Of a DNA stretch of 64,000 bases, positions 42,440 to 55,234 are shown piece after piece. The stretch's first letter is position 1. Each line of letters begins with the position of its first letter. The notes below the pieces were generated by a model, which did not search any database, was not told the DNA's origin, and saw only the letters and a program-made list of their open reading frames with translations. Source of the DNA: Bacillus pseudomycoides (GTDB lineage: Bacteria > Bacillota > Bacilli > Bacillales > Bacillaceae_G). The translations under genes were made by a program, and so were the position numbers. Where the stretch lies: assembly GCF_022811845.1 (NCBI RefSeq), contig NZ_CP064266.1, forward strand, positions 806,001 to 870,000, in the 5' to 3' direction.

Positions 42440-42555
42440 GCCTGGCAACGTCCTACTCTCACAGGGGCAAGGCCCCAACTACCATCGGCGCTAGAGAGCT
42501 TAACTTCCGTGTTCGGTATGGGAACGGGTGTGACCTCTCTGCCATCATTGCCAGA
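42440..42555 (-). rRNA. 5S ribosomal RNA
   Basis: About 116 nt from TCTGGCAATGATGGC to GTTGCCAGGC, whose ends pair. The conserved CCGAACACGGAAGTTAAG loop is present. It lies about 100 bp after 23S rRNA. Confidence 0.95.
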
Positions 42556-42657
42556 CTTTATTCATTTGAGACAATCATTATTATACTTGATTCATTTTAA
42601 ATGTCAACAAGTTTTTTATGTTCTCTCAAAACTAGATAACATTGCTTCATATTATAT

Positions 42658-45558
<2,901 letters not shown>

Positions 45559-45699
45559 AAACTAAAATTAAAAATATGAGCTACACTGTTATCTAGTTTT
45601 CAAAGAACATACATTTATTTCTGAGAGATAGTTCTCTCAAAACTGAACAAAACGAAACACGGAAACTTATATTGATGAACAGCGTTCATCAATTCTCCA

Positions 45700-47251
<1,552 letters not shown>

Positions 47252-47351
47252 GTTAGTTTGTCTAGCATCATAAAATAAAAATTGACGTTTCACGTTGTTT
47301 GTTTCGTTCAGTTTTCAAAGAACTCGTTTGCCGCTCGTTTGCGACTTCCTT

Positions 47352-47380
47352 ATGTTAACATCTTCATTTTTCGATGTCAA
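47352..47380 (-). promoter_or_regulatory. rRNA promoter P2
   Basis: Minus-strand TTGACA-N17-TAACAT, about 100 bp upstream of 16S rRNA. Confidence 0.75.
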
Positions 47381-47438
47381 CTAAGTTTTTTAAATTTATT
47401 TTTTCGCTTTCTGCTGTTTCGCATCAGCGACGGTTATT

Positions 47439-47467
47439 AATATAGCATGTAGAAAAACGAAATGCAA
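47439..47467 (-). promoter_or_regulatory. rRNA promoter P1
   Basis: Minus-strand TTGCAT-N17-TATATT, 87 bp upstream of P2. Tandem promoters of this spacing are typical of Bacillus rRNA operons. The remaining gap up to 47702 shows nothing else I can assign. Confidence 0.75.
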
Positions 47468-47702
47468 CACCCTTTTTAAAACTTTTTATAAAAATAGCCA
47501 AGTTTCTTTATTAACCTCATATAATTAAATAAAATAGCCATTTTCACCTCTATCCGATTACTACATATATTCCACAAGCTAACACCTCATTTGGCAGGAA
47601 ATCAAAACCCCGTTGTTAAAAAGCTTAAGTTATGAATGCATATTTTACTCATTTATTATCGCCACATTACATTAGAACAAACTTATAAGGAGGAATATAT
47701 AT

Positions 47703-48383
47703 ATGGACTATACCGATTTACTAATCAAGCTAGGTCTCTCTGCCATTTTAGGATTCGCTATTGGTTTAGAACGTGAGTTAAAGAGAAAACCACTCGGTTT
47801 AAAAACTTGCTTAGTCATTTCCATTATTAGTTGCCTCCTTACCATTGTTTCTATTAAAGCAGCTTATACTTTACCTCATACAGACCATATAAACATGGAT
47901 CCACTTCGCCTTGCAGCTCAAATTGTTTCAGGCATCGGTTTTTTAGGTGCTGGCGTTATTTTACGAAGAGGTAATGACAGCATTGCTGGATTAACTACCG
48001 CTGCTATGATTTGGGGTGCTTCTGGTATCGGAATTGCTGTTGGGGCTGGTTTTTACCTTGAAGCAATTTTCGGCATGTGTTTTCTTATGATTAGTGTCGA
48101 ACTTATACCATTAACAATGAAGGTTTTTGGTCCTAGATCATTCAGACAACGAGATATTGCTGTCAAACTAGTCGTACGTGATATGGATAATATCCCCATC
48201 GTTATTGAAGAAATAAAAGGAATGGACATAAAAGTAAAGAACATAAAACTCAAAACACTAGAAAATGGCTCCCACTTTCTACAACTTAAATTATCAGTTG
48301 ATCAAAAAAAACATACAGCTGATGTTTATTATGCCTTACAGCATTTCGAAAGCGTTCAGCAGACAGAAGTTGAAAGTATGTAA
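47703..48383 (+). CDS. MgtC/SapB-family membrane protein
   Basis: A 226-residue protein with AAGGAGGA upstream of the ATG. The MgtC pattern is clear: LSAILGFAIGLERELKRKPLGLKTC at the start, AAQIVSGIGFLGAGVILR and GLTTAAMIWGASGIGIAVGAGFYLEA, then a soluble C-terminal ACT-like domain from about residue 150. MgtC proteins affect magnesium homeostasis and ATP-synthase activity; in soil bacilli the role is less certain. It stands alone, with its own terminator. Confidence 0.9.
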   Translation: MDYTDLLIKLGLSAILGFAIGLERELKRKPLGLKTCLVISIISCLLTIVSIKAAYTLPHTDHINMDPLRLAAQIVSGIGFLGAGVILRRGNDSIAGLTTAAMIWGASGIGIAVGAGFYLEAIFGMCFLMISVELIPLTMKVFGPRSFRQRDIAVKLVVRDMDNIPIVIEEIKGMDIKVKNIKLKTLENGSHFLQLKLSVDQKKHTADVYYALQHFESVQQTEVESM

Positions 48384-48406
48384 CACCTTCTATATAACAT
48401 TAAACG

Positions 48407-48440
48407 ACTCTCTAAATAAATATAGAGAGTTTTTCTTTTT
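48407..48440 (+). terminator. Terminator after mgtC-like gene
   Basis: Stem ACTCTCTA / TAGAGAGT followed by a T-rich tail. Confidence 0.8.
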
Positions 48441-48492
48441 TTTATAATGGTAACAATGGATATAGCTATGCAACATAAGGAGGAATAAAATT

Positions 48493-49488
48493 TTGAAATC
48501 ACGAGCTAACCTAGTGGATGTATTTCGTGGCTCCATTATTTTTCGTTTAGTCAGCTTCATTATCATACTTATCGCTACCTTTGGTTTCCTCATATATAAA
48601 TTAGAACCAAAATACTTTTCTACATGGCTTGATGGTATATGGTGGTCACTTGTTACAGTCTTTACGGTCGGTTACGGCGATTATGTCCCGCATACACCTG
48701 TAGGAAAAGTAATCGGAATGTTTCTCATTTTATTAGGAACAGGCTTCTGCTCCTATTATATGGTGTTATTCGCTACCGAAATGATTAATAAACAATATAT
48801 GAAGGTTAAAGGTGAAGAAGCAGCCTCTTGTCATGGACACATGATTATTGTTGGTTGGAATGAACGAGCTAAAAACGTAGTAAGGCAAATGCATATATTA
48901 CAACCAAACCTTGATATCGTACTCATCGATGAAACACTTTCTTTGCTTCCAAGACCGTTTCATCATCTAACCTTTATTAAGGGGTGTCCACATCACGATC
49001 AAACTTTGTTAAAAGCAAATATCAAGACCGCCCACACCATTTTAATAACAGCAGATAAAGAAAAAAACGAAAGCTTAGCTGATACACAATCGATTTTAAA
49101 CATTTTAACTGCGAAAGGATTAAATCCAACTATCCATTGCATTGCCGAACTACTTACTTCCAATCAAATTCAAAATGCAACTAGAGCTGGAGTAACAGAA
49201 ATTATTGAAGGGAATAAATTAACAAGCTATGTCTTTACTGCGTCCCTTTTATTCCCTTCCATTTCAGGTGTGTTATTTACACTTTATAATGAAATCTCAG
49301 AAAGCAAATTGCAACTAATGACTGTTCCTTCATCTTATACCGGAAAAACTTTTGAAGTTTGCAGTAGCCTACTTTTAAAACAAGATACTTTACTATTAGG
49401 TATACAGCGAGATGAACAATATCACATCAATCCCGTTCATTCTTCTATAATTATTGAAGGCGATGTCTTTATCGTAATTAAGCATTGA
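48493..49488 (+). CDS. yugO: YugO-like two-segment potassium channel with RCK domain
   Basis: TTG start at 48493 after AGGAGGA; 331 residues. One membrane helix (about 16-35), a pore helix with the K+ filter TVGYGD (residues 58-63) and a second helix (about 70-95) are followed by a cytoplasmic RCK/TrkA-N domain (HMIIVGWNERAKN) and a TrkA-C-like end. It should conduct K+ out of the cell under control of a bound nucleotide. In B. subtilis YugO carries the electrical signals of biofilms. The neighbouring yugN and pgi support the name. Its last 11 bp overlap the convergent yugN. Confidence 0.88.
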   Translation: MKSRANLVDVFRGSIIFRLVSFIIILIATFGFLIYKLEPKYFSTWLDGIWWSLVTVFTVGYGDYVPHTPVGKVIGMFLILLGTGFCSYYMVLFATEMINKQYMKVKGEEAASCHGHMIIVGWNERAKNVVRQMHILQPNLDIVLIDETLSLLPRPFHHLTFIKGCPHHDQTLLKANIKTAHTILITADKEKNESLADTQSILNILTAKGLNPTIHCIAELLTSNQIQNATRAGVTEIIEGNKLTSYVFTASLLFPSISGVLFTLYNEISESKLQLMTVPSSYTGKTFEVCSSLLLKQDTLLLGIQRDEQYHINPVHSSIIIEGDVFIVIKH

Positions 49489-49888
49489 TAAGACGCTGTT
49501 CTAGCTCTTGCACTAATACCTTTCCAATATCAATATATTTTCGTTTTATATTACCATCTGCTTCTTTTGGTTCTGCAAATTGATCTAATCCACTGGTCCC
49601 AGCTGCTAGCGTATTTACTTGATCATCAAGTTCGTCTTGATATACATGTGAAAGAAGATACGGTGTTTCAAGACGAACCATTACACCTGGTACATCAAGC
49701 TCTCCTTCCACTGCTGTAAATGGCACTCGTAAAAACTGATAGCCATCTTCCTCATCTATTTTATAATCGAAGCAACCTTTATCATAATCCCAATTACCAC
49801 CGATACTGTAACCGAGTGGTTTTAATGTTTCTTCCAATTTAAAAAGGGCATACGTATAACCTTCTAAATTTGATTGAATCGGAATCAA
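49478..49888 (-). CDS. yugN: YugN-like family protein
   Basis: About 136 residues from TTG at 49888, which has AGGGAGG at a proper distance; the ATG 9 nt upstream touches that site. It shows the YugN pattern EETLKPLGYSIGGNWDYDKGCFDYKID. The family is restricted to bacilli and has no known function. The gene lies between yugO and pgi, as in B. subtilis, and is convergent with yugO, the two coding ends overlapping by 11 bp. Confidence 0.85.
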   Translation of the reverse strand: MIPIQSNLEGYTYALFKLEETLKPLGYSIGGNWDYDKGCFDYKIDEEDGYQFLRVPFTAVEGELDVPGVMVRLETPYLLSHVYQDELDDQVNTLAAGTSGLDQFAEPKEADGNIKRKYIDIGKVLVQELEQRLINA

Positions 49889-49948
49889 GCTATCCATCCT
49901 CCCTAGACCTTTTCCTTAGCATACCCGATTTGTATTTGTTCTAGCATC

Positions 49949-49977
49949 GATATATCGGTGATTCGACACACCGCTTC
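49949..49977. repeat. ATATATCG-type repeat, copy 2
   Basis: ATCGATATATCGGTGATTCG followed by ACACACC, close to the unit ATATATCGACGATTCGACA at 62672. A single unit upstream of yugN. Confidence 0.45.
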
Positions 49978-50006
49978 ACCAAATTTCCCACTGAAAAATG
50001 TGATTT

Positions 50007-50290
50007 GAACCATAACTTTGTCGTATTTTGAATCATAAGATTTTCGTAAATAACACGTTTTTAGAATGAATCCTCATAAAATTCGAATCATAAGATTGCC
50101 GTAAGTATCTAGTTAACCCATAAGATCGTCTTTATTATCTCTAAACTGAAACTCCTTGATCCTTAGTTGAATTATGAATTTTTCTGAACAGTATATCTGA
50201 TAGAAAGGTTTATTACATTTAGAACGATAACTTTGCCATAAACAAAAAGAACCATAAGCTTGCGGTTCCGGCAAACTTACGGTTCAAATC
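50007..50290. repeat. Interspersed GAAnCATAAG-type repeats
   Basis: The motif GAAYCATAAGnTTGnCGTAA recurs at 50007, 50030 and 50085, with diverged copies near 50113, 50222 and 50249. The last forms a hairpin with the inverted stretch GCAAACTTACGGTT (50272-50285) through one G-T and otherwise near-perfect pairing. The gap between yugN and pgi (49889-50389) holds no gene apart from these repeats and the pgi terminator. Confidence 0.55.
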
Positions 50291-50293
50291 ACA

Positions 50294-50327
50294 AAAAAAG
50301 CTGTTGGGATGTCCCAACAGCTTTTTT
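50294..50327. terminator. pgi terminator
   Basis: Perfect stem AAAAAAGCTGTTGGGA / TCCCAACAGCTTTTTT with a 2-nt loop, working in both directions. Confidence 0.88.
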
Positions 50328-50389
50328 ATATCTAGCTACAATGGCTAGGCCCTTCCTTCTAAGAACCTAAACAGTCGGCTCCGCTTTTC

Positions 50390-51742
50390 TTATTTCAAAC
50401 GCTCTTCTAATTCTGCTTTTAATTCTTCGAATCCTGGTTTACCAAGTAGAGCGAACATGTTTTTCTTGTATGCTTCTACACCTGGTTGGTCAAATGGATT
50501 TACGCCTAGTAAGTAGCCGCTCATCGCACATGCTTTTTCGAAGAAGTATACAAGGTAGCCGAATGTATACTCATTTAATTCTGGAATGTTTACGATTAAG
50601 TTTGGTACTCCGCCATCGCTATGTGCAAGTAATGTACCTTCGTATGCTTTTGTGTTTACGAAGTCTACTGTTTCACCAGCAAGATAGTTTAAACCATCTA
50701 AATCGTTCTCATCTAATTCGATTTTTAGTTCATGTGTAGATTTTCCTACTTTAAGAACTGTTTCAAATAGATCACGCCGTCCTTCTTGAATGTATTGCCC
50801 TAATGAATGTAAATCAGTAGAGAAGTTTGCTGAAGATGGGAAAATACCTTTTTGATCTTTTCCTTCACTTTCACCAAATAGCTGTTTCCACCATTCAGCA
50901 AAGTATTGAAGTGCTGGCTCATAGTTAACAAGCATTTCAATTGTTTTGCCTTTATTGTATAAAGCATTACGCACAACTGCATATTGATAAGCTGGGTTTT
51001 CTTCTAGCTCAGATTTTGCAAAATCATTGCGACCAGCAGCTGCACCTTGCATCATTTCTTCAATATTTAAACCGCTAACTGCAATTGGTAATAAACCAAC
51101 TGGTGTTAATACAGAGAAACGACCGCCAACATCATCTGGAATTACGAATGTTTCGTATCCTTCTTCGTCAGCTAATGTTTTTAAAGCACCACGCGCTTTA
51201 TCCGTTGTTGCATAAATACGTTTACGTGCTTCTTCTTTTCCATATTTCTCTTCTAATAATTTACGGAACAGGCGGAATGCAATTGCAGGTTCTGTTGTTG
51301 TACCTGATTTGGAAATTACGTTAATGGAGAAGTCTTTCCCTTCTAATACGTCCATTAAGTCCTTCATATAAGTGGAGCTAATGTTTTGTCCAACAAATAG
51401 CACTTGTGGAGTTTTACGTTGTTCTTTAGAAAGCGTATTGTAGAAAGAATGGTTTAACATTTCAATTGCTGCACGTGCTCCTAAGTAAGAACCACCAATA
51501 CCTACAACAAGTAAAATGTCAGAGTCATTTTTAATTTTCTCTGCACTCTTTTGAATGCGAGCGAATTCTTCTTTGTCATATTGAAGCGGAAGGTCTACCC
51601 ACCCAAGGAAATCGTTCCCAGCTCCAGTTTGTTCATGGATTGCATGGTGTGATACTTTTACCGCATCACGTAAATACGTTAGTTCTTGTTCACTGATGAA
51701 CGATAACGCTTTAGAATAATCGAACGTTACATGTGTGCTCAT
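50390..51742 (-). CDS. pgi: Glucose-6-phosphate isomerase
   Basis: A 450-residue enzyme that interconverts glucose-6-phosphate and fructose-6-phosphate. The phosphate-binding region VGIGGSYLGARAAIEML, the SIS motif SKSGTTTEPAIAFR and the active-site stretch DDVGGRFSVLTPVGLLPI are intact. It is of the shorter Firmicute type. GGAGGGAAAAAG precedes the ATG. It lies in the same yug gene block as in B. subtilis. Confidence 0.97.
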   Translation of the reverse strand: MSTHVTFDYSKALSFISEQELTYLRDAVKVSHHAIHEQTGAGNDFLGWVDLPLQYDKEEFARIQKSAEKIKNDSDILLVVGIGGSYLGARAAIEMLNHSFYNTLSKEQRKTPQVLFVGQNISSTYMKDLMDVLEGKDFSINVISKSGTTTEPAIAFRLFRKLLEEKYGKEEARKRIYATTDKARGALKTLADEEGYETFVIPDDVGGRFSVLTPVGLLPIAVSGLNIEEMMQGAAAGRNDFAKSELEENPAYQYAVVRNALYNKGKTIEMLVNYEPALQYFAEWWKQLFGESEGKDQKGIFPSSANFSTDLHSLGQYIQEGRRDLFETVLKVGKSTHELKIELDENDLDGLNYLAGETVDFVNTKAYEGTLLAHSDGGVPNLIVNIPELNEYTFGYLVYFFEKACAMSGYLLGVNPFDQPGVEAYKKNMFALLGKPGFEELKAELEERLK

Positions 51743-51894
51743 CTTTTTCCCTCCAATTATGTATATGTATTTCTGTATTCACTTTAGCGAAACTGAAGAT
51801 GTAAATCAAGCAATTGGAGAATTGTAAACGCAATCAATCTATACTTTTTAAAAAAAGTTCATTTTTCGCATAAAAATCCGCGCTTTTCGGTATA

Positions 51895-51908
51895 GATGTA
51901 TATACATC
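51895..51908. promoter_or_regulatory. 14-bp palindrome between pgi and yuzA
   Basis: GATGTATATACATC is a perfect 14-bp palindrome in the 337-bp gap upstream of both pgi and yuzA. A small dimeric regulator could use it. No strong sigma-A promoter is obvious nearby. Confidence 0.35.
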
Positions 51909-52079
51909 ATATAGTAAATATTTTTTATGTATAAAAACTACAAAAGACAGCCATTCTATAAAAGAGTTAAGTTGCATAAGGTGCACGTCCATTTTCGGAT
52001 TTCGCTTTATGGTGGATTCTTCTTACTCACATACACTAAAAGCTTGCTTATGCTTCAAATTTGAGGAGGACTATTCAAG

Positions 52080-52313
52080 ATGAGTACTTTACAACGTATT
52101 GCATTAGTATTCACTGTAATTGGTGCCGTTAATTGGGGACTGGTCGGATTCTTTCAATTTGATTTAGTAGCAGCTATCTTCGGCGGACAAGGCTCTGCTC
52201 TTGCTCGTATTATTTACGGTATCGTTGGTATTTCTGGACTTATTAACCTTGGTTTACTATTCAAACCATCCGAAAACCTTGGTACTCATCCGGAAACGAA
52301 TGAAATTCGGTAG
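52080..52313 (+). CDS. yuzA: DUF378 membrane protein
   Basis: A 77-residue protein with GGAGGA upstream of its ATG. Two hydrophobic segments (about 8-28 and 38-60) carry the DUF378 pattern VIGAVNWGLVGFFQFDLVAAIFG and IIYGIVGISGLINLGLLF. Function unknown. It lies between pgi and yugI, which fits yuzA in B. subtilis. Confidence 0.87.
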   Translation: MSTLQRIALVFTVIGAVNWGLVGFFQFDLVAAIFGGQGSALARIIYGIVGISGLINLGLLFKPSENLGTHPETNEIR

Positions 52314-52383
52314 TAAGTATGTCAACCTTCCCATCCGACATACGAATATGATTGCATGCAATCATATTTGCTAATATATATCA

Positions 52384-52434
52384 TAACGAAGTAAAAGAGG
52401 GTCGCTAAATTAGCGATCCTCTTTTACTTCGTTA
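52384..52434. terminator. Long bidirectional terminator yuzA / yugI
   Basis: A stem of more than 20 bp with arms starting TAACGAAGTAAAAGAGG and ending CCTCTTTTACTTCGTTA. It overlaps the last codons of the convergent yugI. Confidence 0.85.
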
Positions 52435-52768
52435 ACTGTGATTCTTCAATCCACTCTGTTAACTTTTCACGAAGCGTATTAAATCCCTTATCAGATGGAT
52501 TAGGTACGATGATTCTTCCTTGCTTGCGCTTTGCCGCTTTTAACGATAAACTCATTTTTCTGTGTTCTTCATCAATTGAAAGCACTTTTACTTCTACCGT
52601 ATCTCCGATTTTTAAAAAATCATGAATATCTTTCACATATCCATTTGTAATCTCAGATATATGCACAAGCCCTTGCGTTTCTTGATCCAGTGCTACAAAT
52701 GCACCGTAATCTTGAATCCCAGTTACTTTCCCTTTTACAATCACTCCTGTTGTGTATTGTTCTGACAT
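52424..52768 (-). CDS. yugI: S1-domain RNA-binding protein (GSP13-like)
   Basis: ATG at 52768 after GGGAGTG; 114 residues. An S1 domain fills residues about 5-78 (GVIVKGKVTGIQDYGAFVALDQETQGLVHISEI), followed by a basic linker and a short helical tail. B. subtilis YugI (general stress protein 13) is a ribosome-associated S1 protein. A decayed bcr1 copy lies just upstream, so the promoter region has been altered by insertion at some time. Confidence 0.9.
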   Translation of the reverse strand: MSEQYTTGVIVKGKVTGIQDYGAFVALDQETQGLVHISEITNGYVKDIHDFLKIGDTVEVKVLSIDEEHRKMSLSLKAAKRKQGRIIVPNPSDKGFNTLREKLTEWIEESQLTK

Positions 52769-52793
52769 ATGAAACACTCCCATACGTTTACCA

Positions 52794-52930
52794 TTTTCCC
52801 TACTATTTGTAGGTTGCAGTAAAAGTACCCACCTCAAAATTCAAATGCATGTACACGAAGTGGGTAACTGCTCATAAATACCCGATTAGTGAAAAGTCAT
52901 TCCTGAATGAAAAGAAAAACTTCACTCTAT
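52794..52930 (+). repeat. Decayed bcr1 element, copy F
   Basis: The plan of bcr1 is still readable: CTATTTGTAGG-TTGCAGTAA, ACCCACCTCA, AACTGCTCATAAATACCCGATTAG and the end AACTTCACTCTAT. About 20 of 26 positions match copy A in the central box. Both target sites are changed (TTTTC, TCTAT). It lies 26 bp upstream of yugI. Confidence 0.6.
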
Positions 52931-53055
52931 ATTAGTAAATTATACCACCAGCTTCCCTTTCATTCAAAATTCATGAAAAAGTTTCCTTTTGCAAGTATAA
53001 TTTTCAAATATTGGGATAAAATACTAACACATGGCTTTCTAGTATTCCCCCCCTT

Positions 53056-54246
53056 TTAAGGACAAAACGTATTCTGTTTTGTCCTTTTTTTATTTTCAAC
53101 AAATCGCTTCATGCGCTTCATCGCTTCCATTAACTGCTCAAGCGAAGTTGCATAGGAACAACGAATAAATCCTTCCCCACTTTCACCAAATACACTTCCG
53201 GGTACCACTGCCACTTTTTCTTCTAACAATAATTGTTCTGCAAATTCTGCTGAAGATAATCCTGTTGAAGAAATAGAAGGAAACACATAAAACGCTCCGC
53301 CTGGCATATGGCATGTTAAGCCCATTTCGTTAAACGATGTTGTCATAAAATTACGACGTTTTTTATAACTGTCTCTCATTCGAATGACTTCATCATTCCC
53401 AAAACGAAGCGCTTCTAATGCTGCAAACTGTGACATCGTCGGTGCACACATCATTGAATATTGATGAATTTTGAGCATTAATTCTGAAAAATGTACAGGA
53501 GCCGCAATCATTCCGAGGCGCCAACCAGTCATCGCAAACCCCTTTGAAAACCCTGAAATTAAAATCGTATGATCACGCATATTTTGAATACTCGCGAAAC
53601 TCTTATAAGCCTCGTCATATACAAGTTCTGCATAAATTTCATCAGATAATACAATGAGATTATACTTTTCAACAATGTTAGCTAACTTTTCCAATTCAGA
53701 CTTGTTTAAAAGCGCTCCTGTTGGATTATTCGGCGAACAAAGTAAAATTGCTTTTGTTTTTGTTGTAATGGCTGCTTCAATTTGCTCCGGTTGTATTTTA
53801 AAAGCGTTTTCTAAAGAAGTTGCCACTGGAACTGGTACGCCGCCAGCTAATGTAACAAGTGGTGCATACGATACAAAGCTCGGTTCAATAATAATCACTT
53901 CGTCACTAGGATTTACAATGGCACGCATCGCAACATCTAATGCTTGACTCGCTCCAACGGTCACAATAATTTCTTCATTCGGATCATACGAAACATGAAA
54001 TTGCTTTTGAAGATACTTTGCTATTTCTTGACGCAACTCCAATAATCCTGCATTCGCCGTATATGCTGTATACCCTTCTTCTAACGAACGAATACATGCC
54101 TGCCTTACATGCCATGGTGTAACAAAATCCGGTTCTCCCACTCCAAGTGAAATAACACCTTTCATACCTGCCGCTAAGTCAAAAAACTTACGGATACCGG
54201 ATGGTTGTAAAGATTCTGCTGCTCTTGATAGTTCAAACTGCTTCAT
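53056..54246 (-). CDS. alaT: Alanine-type aminotransferase
   Basis: A 396-residue fold-type I PLP enzyme. The Schiff-base lysine lies in ISGFSKGFAMTGWRLG, the PLP-phosphate arginine follows in the same motif, and CSPNNPTGALL carries the conserved NPTG. The pattern matches the PatA/AlaT/YugH group. It overlaps alaR by 4 nt, and the pair corresponds to alaRT of B. subtilis, which makes alanine from pyruvate. Confidence 0.9.
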   Translation of the reverse strand: MKQFELSRAAESLQPSGIRKFFDLAAGMKGVISLGVGEPDFVTPWHVRQACIRSLEEGYTAYTANAGLLELRQEIAKYLQKQFHVSYDPNEEIIVTVGASQALDVAMRAIVNPSDEVIIIEPSFVSYAPLVTLAGGVPVPVATSLENAFKIQPEQIEAAITTKTKAILLCSPNNPTGALLNKSELEKLANIVEKYNLIVLSDEIYAELVYDEAYKSFASIQNMRDHTILISGFSKGFAMTGWRLGMIAAPVHFSELMLKIHQYSMMCAPTMSQFAALEALRFGNDEVIRMRDSYKKRRNFMTTSFNEMGLTCHMPGGAFYVFPSISSTGLSSAEFAEQLLLEEKVAVVPGSVFGESGEGFIRCSYATSLEQLMEAMKRMKRFVENKKRTKQNTFCP

Positions 54247-54740
54247 GGTGCCACCACAATTCGTTTATCATCATCAGTTTTTTCATAAATAATTCCTTCA
54301 TGTTTATATTTTTTCAAAATAAAATGAGTTGTTGTTGAAACAACCGATTCGATTGTTGCTAATTTTTCCGAAACAAATGTTGCTACTTCAGCCATACTTT
54401 TCCCTTCTAGCGTGATAGAAAGATCATATGTCCCTGACATTAAATAAACCGATTTCACTTCTGAATAACGATAAATTTGCTCAGCAACTGCATCAAAGCC
54501 AACGCCATGCTTCGGTGTAACTTTTACATCAATCATCGCAGTTAAACCGCTATGTTCTTTTACTTTTGTCCAATCTATATGTGTAACATAATCAACAATG
54601 ATTTTTTCTCTTTCTAATTTCTCCACCATTTCTTTTACTGCTTCTACTTCTATATTTAACATTTTCGCTAAAGTTTCTACGGATAAACGACTACTTTTTT
54701 CAAGACAAGCTAATAATTCTAATTCTTTTTCAGTCACCAT
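54243..54740 (-). CDS. alaR: Lrp/AsnC-family regulator of alaT
   Basis: ATG at 54740, 9 nt after AAGGAAGG; 165 residues. An N-terminal helix-turn-helix (LSVETLAKMLNIEVEAVKEMVEKLER) and a RAM/AsnC ligand-binding domain (VTPKHGVGFDAVAEQIYRYSEVKSVYLMSGTYDLSITLEG) are clear. In B. subtilis AlaR activates alaT in response to alanine. It comes first in the two-gene operon. Confidence 0.9.
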   Translation of the reverse strand: MVTEKELELLACLEKSSRLSVETLAKMLNIEVEAVKEMVEKLEREKIIVDYVTHIDWTKVKEHSGLTAMIDVKVTPKHGVGFDAVAEQIYRYSEVKSVYLMSGTYDLSITLEGKSMAEVATFVSEKLATIESVVSTTTHFILKKYKHEGIIYEKTDDDKRIVVAP

Positions 54741-54841
54741 ACTCTTCATCCTTCCTTTTGTTTTTTTTAAATTATACAGATATCCTTTTATGTTTGAAAA
54801 GAAGATTTTTTAGAGAATTATGTAAAATCGAACTCCCCCCA

Positions 54842-54869
54842 CCTATCTCTACATGAGCTTGAGATAGGG
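54842..54869. other. Hairpin upstream of alaR
   Basis: Stem CCTATCTC / GAGATAGG with an 11-nt loop. The gap 54741-55080 otherwise holds only a weak 64-codon open frame on the minus strand without a ribosome-binding site. Confidence 0.4.
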
Positions 54870-55080
54870 AATTCTCCTGTTTCTGCCCTAACAAAAACAA
54901 TTCCTCTCGTTCAACAAAGAGGATACAACGATATAGAAATTCCGTAGTGTCCCTAAGACGCGCCATTCAATCTTCCGCGGAAAACAAAACAGGTACAGAG
55001 ACGTTTTCTTTAAAAAAGAAAAAAAGATTCATCTCCCGCCCTCACTTCGTTTAGAGGAGAGGGGCTTCTCTGTTAAAATG

Positions 55081-55210
55081 ATAAAGTGAAACTTTAATCA
55101 GCAGGTTGTTTCTTCATCCCTCGCTGATTATTAACCATCACCAATCGAGCTTTAACGGGTAGTTATCCTCACATTCTTTAGGTGAGGATTTTACTACCCG
55201 TTAAAGCGGG
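55081..55210 (-). repeat. bcr1 element, copy D
   Basis: Begins ATAAAGTGAAACTTTAATC and has CGAGCTTTAACGGGTAG and TTACTACCCGTTAA. The second ATAAA is not kept. Its far end lies about 25 bp upstream of the dehydrogenase start codon, so it may supply part of the leader. Confidence 0.75.
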
Positions 55211-55234
55211 GTGAAAAAGAAAGGGGCCGAAACC

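Noticed and set aside
50328..50389. Stretch resembling part of the 122-bp men repeat (CTAGCTACAATGGCTAG, CGGCTCCGCTTTTCTTA)
   Set aside because: Similarity covers two short pieces only and could be chance; noted but not called a copy.
54772..54966. 64-codon minus-strand frame upstream of alaR
   Set aside because: No ribosome-binding site, mixed composition, and it crosses a hairpin and the alaR control region.
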